Assembly (NCBI GenBank): GCA_025526935.1
Contig: JAHLKD010000096.1
Coordinates: forward strand, 62,001-126,000
Direction: 5' to 3'
DNA from: Cladochytrium replicatum
Taxonomy: Eukaryota; Chytridiomycota; Chytridiomycetes; Cladochytriales; Cladochytriaceae
DNA length: 64,000 bases
The notes under the pieces were generated by a model. The model saw only the letters and a list, made by a program, of their open reading frames with translations, did not search any database and was not told the origin of the DNA. This document shows, piece by piece, positions 11,632 through 22,507 of the stretch; position 1 is the stretch's first letter, and each line of letters opens with the position of its first letter. Both the position numbers and the translations under genes were made by a program.

Positions 11632-12819
11632 ATTTGCACTGTGTTCTATGATACTCCTTTGCATTCTATGTTGTACATGAAGAATTATGGGTCGAGAAAC
11701 TCTTTGGAAAGCGTTCTGGTTTTGTTGATTTCTATGATGCCGGCTATGGCCGTGGTTTGACAAACGTAGTGTTCTGCCCTTTTAACTGGCTCCTTAATCG
11801 AAACTAAAGAAACAGTGAATCGTACCTTCCATGGCCTTGGTTTTACAACTGAAGCATTCTGCTCTAGGACTGGCTCCTTATCCGAACTAAGCAAACATAC
11901 CAACCCCGATCGACACAGAATATACTCTGCATCTGAGCAAACAAACACATTTTTACAGCATTGTTTGTGATCGAAAGCATCCTCTCAGGCAAATCGAGTG
12001 CAAAGATCGTGAGCAAGGAGCTACGGCACTCTAAACTTCAATGTACCCCTTCACGGACCTTCGTCTCAATGCAATGCAACGGCTGTGTTGTGGCAAAAAG
12101 GCACTCCAGCTATCCGGCCAACTATCCGTTGCCCACTATTGTGGGGATGCCATTAGCTGGATGTAGGGTTGGATATGTGAGGCTCTGTGAAGCGGTGTGC
12201 TTCGCGGCCCTTAAATATTGTCGATTCCAGTTTCTTGGCGAAGTAAGCATCCCTACCACTTCTTACGCAGGCTATATGTTAAAGATTTGCTGATCGACAA
12301 ATTTTGATCTCGAAACCACACCCTCTTCCACTAGCAGACAGGATGTGTAGAGTGAATAGCCGAAGTGTGTTTTGAGCCGAAATCAATGTTCTTCTGGAAG
12401 CAGTGCAAGCGATGGTCTCCACGTGCATTCATCGGATGTCAAGACCTAAAAGCCTGAAACAAGGTCAAAAATTTCCATAATCCATCATGTGTGCACCCCA
12501 ACAATCTGCAAAATCTGGAGAGCCTGTTATTTTGATACTAAGCTGCCTCTCAGAAGTTGTGTGTTTGAAGCTGCAGTCGGTTCTAATCGATAAAATGGAT
12601 GGAGAAATTGAGATTCCGCCTGAGGACATTTGGACTTTGCGGAAGCTTGGTGATTGCACTTTCAAGAGCTGCAAAGGGTATTATTGGAGCCAACCTCGTA
12701 TCATTCTAGTTACATCCATATTTGTGAAGTGATTGAGGTTTATCCAAGTCTATCTCAGATGTTCCCAAAAACGATTATCAAAATTGCAAATCTATGTGAA
12801 TGAAATCACTCAAGAACGA
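11632..12819. other. Intergenic stretch with a diverged direct repeat
   Basis: It contains a weak tandem duplication of about 90 bases (units near 11738-11812 and 11829-11902 share ctggctcctta and flanking similarity). No gene is supported. Frames near 12.0-12.3 and 12.5-12.7 kb have no recognisable content. Confidence 0.4.
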
Positions 12820-13802
12820 TTAGTAGCCAAAGCTGGCGCCGATAAAGTCAGCGATGCCATTGGCGATGGATTTGTGAACGACAGTGGAAGGGTGGAGACC
12901 TTCCCAGCTGGAGTAAGCGTCAGGGTTAGAACAGACGGTGGCGTTTCCGGTCGGGGGGAGGCCGTTGAAGCAGTCAGTGCAGCAGTGAGCGGGGTCACCG
13001 ATCAGTGGCGGGTTGTATGAAGTAGGGATGAAGACCGTGACAGGAACCTCGTACTTGAAGATCTTCACAGTGGGGTTCGCCTGCTTAAACGCAGCAACCT
13101 GAGTATCGATCGAGGCGCCGTACGATGCGTAGAAGTCACCGAGCTCCTTGGGGAGAACGATGGAGAGGATCTGAGACGCACCGTTCTTGACTAGGGTTTG
13201 CCAGATGGCTGTCTGCGCAGCAGCGAAGTAAGCGCCGGTCTTGCCGAGCTTAAGGATATCGTTGTCAAAGTTGTCGTTGGCACCGACAAAGACGGTGTAG
13301 AGGATGTTCTTCTTGTTTTCATCCTGCTTGTTCAGGTAGGATTGGAGCTGGGTTGCAGCACTGGGAACCTTCTGGGTCGTGCCGTCCTTGCGAAGGGGCT
13401 ATTAAAGATACAATACACAAATATGAGTATGGAATGGGCAGATCAGTCTGATCCTTTGTCTCTCACCTCGCCGAACTTGCCTCCCACCCATCCTTGAACA
13501 AGAGCATCATCTGTTGTGGCACCACCAACCGCAAAGTTGTTGACAGCAAGATTCTTCGCACTGGTAAGGTAGTCGATCCAAACGGGTCCGCTCGAGAAAC
13601 GGTTCTTGTAGTAGGCGTTCGAGGGGATGATAGGACCGTTGTTCTTGGTTAGCTCAGCGCATGCACCAGTATCAGTCAAAGAGTCGCCGAAGGACACGAT
13701 CTTCTGGACCTTCGGTGGTCTCTCAATGCACTTCTCACCGCTGGCAAACACAGCTGGCGCAAATGCAAGGATTGCAGCGAGAACGGTGAAGTGCTTGAAC
13801 AT
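12820..13802 (-). CDS. Secreted GDSL (SGNH) esterase/lipase, paralog 1
   Basis: Two exons, 13802-13467 and 13398-12820, are joined in phase 0 (donor GTGAGA, acceptor TTTAATAG). They encode about 304 residues with a signal peptide (MFKHFTVLAAILAFAPAVFA). SGNH-hydrolase blocks are clear: FGDSLTDTG carries the nucleophile Ser, VGGAT and VGANDN carry the oxyanion Gly and Asn, and GLHP carries the catalytic His. The residue just before that block is Glu (SSWEGLHPS), where the paralog at 17.7 kb has Asp (IWDGLHPT). Such enzymes remove acyl or acetyl groups from polysaccharides or lipids outside the cell. The paralog shares the intron position, so the pair arose by gene duplication. Confidence 0.9.
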
Positions 13803-13846
13803 TGTGAAAGGGTGTTATGCAGTGCAGGAACTTGGCAGTCAATTTG

Positions 13847-13854
13847 TTTATAAG
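13847..13854 (-). promoter_or_regulatory. TATA-like box of GDSL paralog 1
   Basis: On the minus strand TTATAAAC lies about 45 bases upstream of the ATG at 13802, in the usual place for a fungal secreted-protein promoter. Confidence 0.4.
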
Positions 13855-14763
13855 GGCGATGCGTTTCGGCCGCAGATAGACAGCGAGGCAAAAAAAAGCC
13901 CGTAGTTCCGAGCAAAATTTCGCAACCAGCGACTTTCCATGCGTTTTTGTGTGAATGTTGGTGTTTTAAATTTGCCGCGTGCGCGCAAAAGCCCAGGAAA
14001 AAGTGTGGGAAAATGAGGCCCATTTCGGGAATATTGGGTCAGGTGACTCGGATCAGGTCAGCTGACTCAGACACTCGGAAGGGATATAAGAAAAGGGTGC
14101 GGGGTTGGTGGGATATCTCTCACAAGTCACGGCGGACGAAAGAAATGTAGTAAACAGATAGTATAGATAATCACCACTGTGTGAAAATGTCTTATGTAAT
14201 CAATTGTTGGCTGTACTCATGGGCCCACGTTTCACGGACATGTTTTCTAACATCGATGTGAAACCAATGTCCATCAGTAACATATCATTTAAGTCTTGGA
14301 ATTAGTAATTCTCACTTGACTGCAGTTTACTGCTGGGTAAAGTTGTGCCTGAAGGATAATCTTTCAGTAAAACCATGATGATCTCTGAAAATAGCGCGTG
14401 CTTCTCCAATGCAACCTATGTACTACAGTTTGGGACCATTGAGACATCCGAAATTTTTGAAGCGTTGATTCATCTTACCATCAGTAGCCCACCAATATAC
14501 TGCATATGCTGCCCAGTTGGTTTCAGCAATGCTTTCGCATAATCTTACTGACAATTGTAAGTGACGCCTGCCATGGAGACCCCTTCTTAGAATTAAACTC
14601 TTGACGTAACCTTCCTGCTGCAGTTACTCTAATTTTGATGTCTAGGGGTTAACTGACACAGTCCGCTCGACTGCTCTATATGGACTTTGGTATTGTGGAA
14701 GAAAAAGAGCGGAACCCTTGGAAAAAATACAAAAGCGGAGATGCCATCGAACCCTTGAAAACG
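13855..14763. other. Intergenic stretch
   Basis: No supported gene or repeat is visible. It separates the GDSL gene promoter from the 3' end of the 7TM pseudogene. Confidence 0.4.
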
Positions 14764-15560
14764 TCAGTTGACTGTGTTTGATGCGTGGGTTTTTGCAAAC
14801 TTTCCAATGGTACATTCAGCTGATGTCACCCACAATGCGGAGATGCTGATCACAACCCTGCCAAGATCTATCGCCTCCACGTGTCCAACCGGTGGTGCCC
14901 ACAGAGCGATACCGACCATAGTGAAAAGCAATGTCACTGCAGAGATTCCAATCGCCAGCCAGCGATGGTAATTGAGCTCTAAAGCAGGTTCAGCGAAACT
15001 CAAAGAAAAACACTTGAAAAAGACAAACCTGAACCCTCTTTCGAACGTGAGAACAACACAGCAGGCCAGAATTGGTCCTCAAGCTAATATCCAATTGTGT
15101 CAGAGAGAGTACAAGTCTGGTCTGCAGAGCAGCCGATTCTCACCCATCGCCGCAGTAACACCATCGAAGGTTCCAACTCTCAGTTCGGGATCCCACGGAG
15201 AACAACGCATATCTGATGCTCGGTGGTGAGTAAGAAAAACGCAAATGCTGTTACTTACAAAGATAAGAAAGTTAACCAGTTTTGGCGCTCTGTAAGCTTT
15301 GAAAACAGCGTGCACCAGCACCACCGTCATTACTGGAACTAACCCCAAAAGTCGATCAGTAGGGTTCCTATGCCGATAGAATAATCTCTCGCACATGCTA
15401 TGGCTTGAAAAACCGCGGAAAGGTGGAACCAATACAGATTAGATCCTTGGCTCATGCAATGATCGTTCTGTGGACCCTGTCGATTAATAAAGAGACGCCG
15501 GCACTGCTGCCATTTTTGCGCTTTATCACTTTCTTTCTTTGCCATCATGACGAATTCCAT
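14764..15560 (-). pseudogene. Decayed 7TM receptor-like gene
   Basis: The minus strand matches the intact 7TM gene at 16.0-17.4 kb exon by exon. The TM1 region (DYSIGIGTLLIDF), the TM2 start (KAYRAPKLVNFLIF) with the same GTAAGTA donor, the TM3 end (GPILACCVVLTFERGFR) and TM4-TM5 (LAIGISAVTLLFTM, LGRVVISISALWV) are all present. The TM2-TM3 exon is broken by an in-frame stop right after RGIPN and by a frame change and second stop before GPILACC. The exons for the third loop, TM6 and TM7 are not found. It is a 3'-truncated, frame-broken tandem duplicate on the same strand as its parent. Confidence 0.7.
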
Positions 15561-16040
15561 AGCGGTGAAAGAATAGTTTGAAGTAGAAAATACATGTATT
15601 CTCCAATTTTTTCTCTATAAACGCAGGTAATTTGTGTGACAAAGGAGCCAAGTACAGTGTGAAATAGACCAATTTAACGGACTAACGGAAATGAGGCCGA
15701 CGTGAACGAAAGGGTTTCTAGAAGAACATTAATCAGCCAGTCGAACCGTTGCGAGGGAGTTAAGTGCCTTTCAGGAAGATTGTCAGATTAACATCCCTGA
15801 AGTCAGTGACCAATTACATGTTAAATTTGTTGGGAGCAAGTTGTTTGGTCCCAGCTTGGAATTTGATTTCGTTTGCCTGTTCCAAGGACTAAGGAATGTA
15901 GTGCCTATGCTTGGGAATTTATCCATCCCCGTGTCCGGTCGATATTGGTTGGATTTTGGTTCTGCGGGCGGATGAAATTTGAGGCCTTAACAAGGAAGTG
16001 AAGTGAAAGCGGTTCAGCGTTCGAGACTTTCGTCGTTCCT

Positions 16041-17447
16041 TCATTTTCGAACACATACTTCTCCGATACAACCCAGGAACTATTTTAATATTGATGAAAC
16101 ACCAGAAAGAGACTATATCACATGGCTTACCAGCAATAGTGCAGCGAGATAAACTGCGTATGCTTTCAAGGAAGAATGTTTGGTGACGCCTTCCCGAAAT
16201 CACTCTCTCGACTTACCAAAGAGAGTCGCTGAGGCCTGCCAGCGATCCCCAGTAAATCCTAAAAGTAAGATAAACTTTGAATGAGTGTCGATAAGAGACG
16301 TTCTGCTATTGCACGTTGTGTTTCCAACTTACACCAGCAAAATCGAGAAATACCATTATAAACAAGAGGATTGCCATCTTTAGTGACAAGTGTCGCCAGC
16401 TTGATGCAGCCACAAATAGGAACGAAATTGTCGCCCTGTTTTCTGAGCGTGCTTCGCTTGGACGCCGAAGTCGGTCGTCCAGTCGTTCAGGCTCCGGTCG
16501 CACCGCGACGGACAACCTGACAGGAAAAGTGGACGTTGTGGTCGTACTGCTGACGCTGGGTTTGCGACTTCGCTGCGGTTGCGGTACAGTTAAGTGGTCA
16601 TCGTGTCCTGATATTCTTTCATCCAGTCCTGATGGGCTTTTAACCATAATGGGGGGGCGTGATGAACCATCGTCAAAGTCATGTCCGTTCTGTACACATG
16701 GTGAGCTAAGTATGGCTGGGCTGACAGCACTCGAACGCTTTCGTATCCGAAACAAAAGAATCAGCGAGCAAATGCAGACAAATCCTAGAAACAGTCGTTG
16801 GGTTCATTGATGCGATTAGCTGTTCAATACCAACCTTGAACTGACGTTACCAAGAATGCAGAGATACTGACCATGATCCGACCAAGTGCCAGTCCACCTG
16901 CATTGTTCGAGCCTCCAAAAGCTACCACCACGATCCCGACCACGCCAGATAGTAGCGTCACGGCAGACAAGGATAAGGCTGCCAAGCGACTCGTCTTGGG
17001 CAGTTGAGATCTGGACATATTGCAAATGAACAACATACTCCAAAATTGGGTCGTGTGTACCTGAAGCCCTTTTCGAAAGTGAGAACAACACAGCACGCCA
17101 AGATGGGGCCACCAGCGAGGTATCCGAAAGCCACCACGTAGGAGCACGCTCGATAGGCGTCAGCCGGTCGATGCTCGCCCATGATCGTCACAAAGACGTC
17201 GAATATGACGAACACCGTGTTCGGGATCCCAAGTAGTGCAATCGAGATCTGGGGAACATTCTTCAAGTTGGACGTACATTTTGACCATGCTGTTAATACT
17301 TACAAAGGCAAGAATGTTGAACAGCTTCGGCGATTTGTATGCTTTGAATCCTGCGAAAGACATTACTGATACTGTTGCAGGCACAATACCCAAGAAGTCG
17401 ATCACCAGTGCAACGGCGCCTATGGAGTATCCGGTAGCGCATGACAT
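16041..17447 (-). CDS. Seven-transmembrane receptor-like protein
   Basis: Seven exons fit in phase: 17447-17304, 17248-17061, 17010-16835, 16784-16335, 16258-16217, 16162-16131 and 16079-16041. They give about 356 residues. Helices are visible in order: TM1 SIGAVALVIDFLGIVPATVS, TM2 ISIALLGIPNTVFVIFDVFV, TM3 VVAFGYLAGGPILACCVVL, TM4 LAALSLSAVTLLSGVVGIVV, TM5 FVCICSLILLF, TM6 LKMAILLFIMVFLDFAG and TM7 AYAVYLAALLLFLGC. A long Ser/Thr/Arg-rich loop of roughly 110 residues sits between TM5 and TM6, as in many GPCRs. I cannot assign a GPCR class. The start is uncertain: the Met at 17447 leaves almost no N-terminus, so further 5' exons near 17.5 kb are likely. Confidence 0.65.
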
Positions 17448-17726
17448 GAAAAATCGATGATACCAGGTTCACTGTGCCAGTTTCGTTGCTGATCGGTCCC
17501 ACCCAGAGTGATTGGCTGAGGAGGCATATGGGCATAAGGTTTGCTTTTGAAGGTTTGAAAAACTGCGTTTATATTTGTGTATCACTTGTCTCTACGCACA
17601 ATCATCCCGACATTGTCCGTGAATCGTAAGCATTTTTAACACCAAAATCCGACACAGCCAAAAAGAAAACAGCCAAAAAGTATCAAGTGCAAAATGTGTG
17701 AAACTGTAAACCCGTCGTGGAGTGCT

Positions 17727-18673
17727 TTAGAACCCAAACTTGGTCTGGATGAATTTGGTGATGTCGTCAGCAATGAACTTGTGGACGACAGTGGTGGGGT
17801 GGAGACCGTCCCAGATCAAGAAGGAGTTTCCGTTGGCGCAGACGGTAGCGTTACCAACAGGTGGGAGACCGTTGAAGCAGTCCGTGCAGCATTGCGCAGG
17901 GCTGGGGGTCAAGTTGGGGGTGTACGAGGTGGCAACGAAGGCAGCGATGGGCACCTCGTACTTGAAAAGCTTTGTGCCAATGGGGAGCGACTTCTGGATT
18001 TTGGCGATCTGAGCATCGATGGTTGAGCCGTAGAGGGCGTAGAAGGGATCGAGCTCCTTGGGGAGCACGATGGCAAGGATCTGGCGGGCACCACAGGCGA
18101 GGAGAGACTTCCACAGACCGGTCTGGGCGTTAGCGAAGAAAGCGGCGTCCTTTCCGAGGCCGAGGAGCTGGTTGTCAAAGTTGTCGTTGGCACCGACGAA
18201 GATGGTGTACAAGATGTCCGCCTTTGCTGCATCGGGTTTCTTGAGGTAAGCTTGGATCTGTTTGTCCGCACCAGGAACCTGTTGGATACTTCCGTCCTTT
18301 CGGAGAGGCTTAAACAAAAAACAAATTGTTGTGAGCAAACTTATGAACAGAACATACAAGTAAGTCCGTTTACCTCGCCGAATTTGCCGCCCACCCATCC
18401 CTGGACAAGAGCATCCGAAGTGGTCGCGCCACCAACAGCAAAGTTGGTGACTGCGAGTTTCTTTGCGCTGGTGACATACTCAAGCCAGACCGCTCCGTTG
18501 GAGAAATGGTTCTTAAAGTAAGCGTTCGAGGGGATGACTGGGCCATTGTTTCGGGTGAGGGCAGCGCAAGCACCAGTGTCCGTCAGCGAGTCACCGAAAG
18601 AAACGATCTTGGTGATGCGAGCGGCAGCAATCGGAGCGATGGCAAGAACGGCAGCGATGAATTTGATCTGCAT
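17727..18673 (-). CDS. Secreted GDSL (SGNH) esterase/lipase, paralog 2
   Basis: Two exons, 18673-18374 and 18308-17727, in phase 0, encode about 293 residues. A signal peptide (MQIKFIAAVLAIAPIAAA) is followed by the SGNH blocks FGDSLTDTG, VGGAT, VGANDN and a canonical DGLHPT with Asp and His. The intron sits at exactly the same codon as in paralog 1 (after VGGKFGE) and the C-terminal halves share long stretches such as QCCTDCFNGLPP and GNATVC. It is expected to be an extracellular carbohydrate esterase or lipase. The two copies flank the 7TM gene and its fossil, which suggests that local duplication shaped the whole 12.8-18.7 kb block. Confidence 0.92.
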
Positions 18674-19639
18674 CTTTGTGGTAAGGGTTTAGAAACAAGT
18701 GGAAAATCGTAATACAGCCGTGATTTAAATAAACGCAGTTGGAGACTCTCCATGATGGATCCTGGCGCTCCCAAAATTTATCATCAGCCCCAAATGCATC
18801 AAATTTAGGTGCGGCGTGGCTGGAACGCTAAATTTTTTATCCCGTCCGGAGTGGAACGTGATCGGGTAGCGCAGTACGGCGGCTTGTGGCGAACGTGGAG
18901 GACAGTGAGCCGTGGATCTTGCTGAGGCTGCGATATGGTTTTGGAATACCACACAACGCCCCTGCACCGGAAGCACAGTCCTTGCTCTGTTTCAACCATG
19001 AAACATTGACATCCGTATTGTTTTTTTAACTGGGCCATTTTCTTTCGATCTCAATGTTTTCTTGGCGTTTTTTCTTGCTTTGAAAAACCCTGGGAACTTG
19101 CCGCACATGGAAAAACCCAACGTCGTTTAACGAATGTGGAGGTAGCATCAATTGTTTCCTATTCATCTTCCATAATTCATGTGTGTTGTTCAACAAGTTC
19201 TGACCGTTCTTTGCTATTTCCAAAGTTGGCTACCGCTTCGCAATTTTCTCGCCACAATTGCAGACTTCTAGAACCACCACTAACCTTCTTCCCAACTCCA
19301 TTTGCACCATTTGAGTACTTGTTATCAGTTGTGTTCCTAGTCTTCGCCTTCCTTTCCATGATCTGGATCTCCACCGCATCCTCATAATCCATCATCGCCA
19401 TGATCCGTGTCATGTTCTGCTCATCTTCACAACCATCAAAACCCTATCACTGAATCCAAAATCACTAAACCCATCCCCAGAATCTCCAAATCGCTCATAG
19501 CAATCAATACCTGCAAAAAAGCATTTGTTCCACTGAGTCCACTTTCAATTCGCTTTTCTGATTCATCATCAGAGCCTTTAACCTGCTTGAATTCCATACT
19601 CCATAGATAATGCTACAGTGTCAATGAGTGTCAAGAAAT
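18674..19639. other. Promoter of GDSL paralog 2 and uncharacterised DNA
   Basis: An AT-rich TATA-like stretch lies about 50-60 bases upstream of the ATG on the minus strand. Beyond about 18.8 kb I see only short frames. A minus-strand frame at 19177-19413 is polar and basic but has no recognisable domain. Confidence 0.35.
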
Positions 19640-21310
19640 TGGGCAAAGTGTAGTTGCTCAGATCTTGCTTACCAAATTAAGCAACGTAAATGAAGTTGTT
19701 ATTTTTCCCAAAGTATTGATCAGAATCAGACGCATATGCAATCAGATTTACTAGACCTTGTGTCAGCTTCCTTTTATAGTTGCAGGCCTGTGAGCTTACG
19801 TGTGTGTGCTGTCTAAAACATTGCAACATGTAATGGAAGTAACAAAGATGAACCTGTGCCGGCATTGACCTGCAATTGTTTGACATATAATCTACCCATT
19901 AAATATAACAAGATTCTGCATTGCAGTAATAGAGCAAGCCAACACTATTCATAGATAGTTTCTCATTGGATTTCAACTCAAATCCAGTCATCATACCGAG
20001 GCTTTAAAGTTTGACAAATAATCGAATATGAGCAACAACCGTGTCTGTTAGTTGAAATACCCCGAAATAAAGCAGAATATTCATGTTTTTGTACCAACCC
20101 AATGTAACAACATTCACAGTGATGTTATTAACAGGAAACTTTTGGATTGATGATTTCAGCTAACTCCTCCTGTTAAATACACCTTCATAAGCCATGAAAG
20201 TTAGTGATAGTAATAAACTTACTGGTCAACTTTGTGCACAAATATTACTAGTGATAATAAGACAGTTGGATTTTGCTGTAGAAGTATCCAGTAATACTTG
20301 AGCCTTTTCATCAATAGTGTTTGTATTTTTAAAACTAGGAAGCAATGATTCAATGTCTTGTGAAGACCAAGCTTTCCATTGATAAAAGATAGTGAGAGTT
20401 AGGTCTTCGGAGAACTCGGTGAAGTGAGTATTTAAATACCAGATTAGCCTGGTTAATAGGTATACTTGAGCATGAAGAATTTGCATCCTTCTTTCTAATA
20501 ACTATTATTGGTGCTTGAAGGACAAACTTATGTATCTTCCAGTAATTAACAATTGATATCTGCAGTACACTGTAAATCTTTACCAATTCTGTATCCACTG
20601 ACTGTATGTTAGGGATAACTATCTCAAACTTATCTAGTTCAGTTGATTCTTTCCAGATCTTGTTAGAATGATGGACCAGAAGTTCTGAGTCTCTTTGAAT
20701 AAAGGTACTTTCCATTTTACATTTGATCTCAAAATTTGATTTGAAATCAGAAACTGGTTGAAGGAATTTCACGTGCGTTAAAATTGAAATACTCATATCT
20801 TTAAGGTCATATCCAGCCCCATTCAGCATAACAGATCCGAACAATTGATCACCTTCAACATGAGTCTGGCCACCAGGAAGTTTGAGCTCATAGCTGACAG
20901 GAGCAATGTGCCCTGCTTGCAATTTTTGGAGTAAAGTGTTCTGAAGTATTTTGTCTTGTTTTTAAAGGTCAAAGGAACATTCTGAGAAAGCAAAGTCTCA
21001 TCAAATTGCTTTGGTTGGGCCAAAATTACTTCATTTGACCATACCTTTGATTTACGAGTCAAAGGAACATTCTGAGAAAGCAAAGTCTCATCAAATTGCT
21101 TTGGTTGGACCAAAATGACTTCATTTGACCATATCTTTGATTTACGAGTCTTTGAGACAATGTTGGGAAGCGCTGCAATTTATTGTATATGACATAGACA
21201 ATTATTGTGACTTCATACTGGGCAAGACTTTGCTTGAGGAAGTTAACTGAAATAGAAATGGAATTTCAAACATGCTTGGGTCTGCTGAAGGGAATTGAGT
21301 GGCAGGGAAT
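19640..21310 (-). pseudogene. Decayed arrestin-GRDP fusion gene (copy 2 of 3)
   Basis: On the minus strand, from right to left, there are matches to the intact gene. The arrestin N-lobe piece IPFLFQL and its continuation (with in-frame stops) is near 21.25 kb. QPKQFDETLLSQN lies near 21.0 kb. The central arrestin stretch YELKLPGGQTHVEG, ILTHVKFLQPV and SVDTELVKIYSVLQI spans 20.35-20.92 kb. A remnant of the first GRDP exon (LVNLIAYASDSDQY) lies near 19.7 kb. The PPLDVAMFW block, the zinc-finger exon and the second GRDP block are not found. A 90-bp in-frame tandem duplication lies in the arrestin part. Stops and missing exons mark it as dead, although the central 190-residue frame is still open. 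Confidence 0.7.
20969..21148. repeat. 90-bp direct tandem duplication
   Basis: Units 20969-21058 and 21059-21148 differ at only about three positions. The period is 30 codons and both units encode QPKQFDETLLSQNVPLT, so the duplication is in frame within the arrestin-like fossil and is younger than most of its decay. Confidence 0.85.
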
Positions 21311-21829
21311 AATTCAGTAGAGAAATCAAGGTAGGGTGAAGACCATTGTCTCTTGATTTCAAATATATCAGCTGAATATTGAATACTACATTCTAAGCCA
21401 GAGGAGTTGCTCCTCCAACAGAAAGAGTTGGTTCAAAATCTCAAAAGCAATAGAATCAGCCTGATATTAACCCCCGAGGTCAAGGATACCCCAGAATAAA
21501 ATTCCCGTGCGAATGCAAACGGATGGGCTTGGGAGAATGAAAATGAGAATATAACACGAGCCTGTTTGGTTATGTTAATGATCAACTTAACTATTTCTAT
21601 TATTCTTACCCCCAAAGTCCTATTACCCCTATAGCTAGGTCTCGAAAAAGGGAATGCTGAGTTGCGGACTAGTCATTCAACATTCAAAAACTCGGTTTCC
21701 ATGAGAACTGATCCACATTGACTAGAAACACTGATCCTGGTATTAATGAAACTCGAACCATGCTGAATAAACCTCAAATTCTCAAGCAATCGCATCCTCA
21801 TAAACCAATGAATATATCACTCCGATGTC

Positions 21830-22352
21830 TTAGAATAATTATGCTGACAGCCTTGGGGAATTCTTCACAGGTGTGGAGCACATTCTTGGTACCCAAAATG
21901 TTGAATTTGTACCGCTTTTTATAGTCCTTTGGAAGATAATCCGGGAACGTATTGAATCAATCGAATCAGTTCTGAGCGATGATGATTCGATGGTGGGATT
22001 CCCACTTGACGAAGTCAAGACAAGCGCGATTTCCACCTCGTTTAGTGATATCGAATATCATGAACATCACTTCCTCTCATCCTTCATAGAGCTACAGGTC
22101 TCCGAAAGCACAAGATCGAGTACATTCAAGAAGCCGGGAACCGACGTACGAGCCCAGAAATCCTCCTCCGCCGATAATAGAGTAAATTATTGCTGGTCCA
22201 TCCATTATGGAGTCGGTGTCTTCGGGGATCACTGGAGTAACGCTAGTGAAGTATCCTTGGACTGCTGGAAATCCCTTTGAAACCTTTGGCAGAGGATCCA
22301 AAAACTGCTGGAGCATCCTTTGAAACCTTCGGCACAGGATACAAAATTCCAA
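21830..22352 (-). pseudogene. 3-beta-HSD/epimerase-type fragment, minus copy
   Basis: The minus strand reads IIGGGGFLGSYVGSRLL, the Rossmann-fold glycine motif of NAD-dependent sterol dehydrogenases and epimerases. Further on come DITKRGG and LPKDYKKRYKFNILGTKNVLHTC, matching the NVxGTxNVLxAC block of the 3-beta-hydroxysteroid dehydrogenase family. Several in-frame stops lie between. The pieces correspond to the N-terminal half only. Confidence 0.65.
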
Positions 22353-22507
22353 AAGGAGGTACTGGGCAGAGATGTAGGCAGCAGAGATCCCAGCTGGCTC
22401 AGTTGTCTCACTCTATGCAATATCGGGATTTGAACTAAACCAATCCTATTCCGCCAGTTCCCAAAGGCCCAACAAAGGACAAATCCATTCAAGCATCTCT
22501 TTCACCG

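Noticed and set aside
11224-11763. Minus-strand frame of 179 residues
   Set aside because: Antisense shadow of the thaumatin-like domain, which has clear family motifs on the plus strand.
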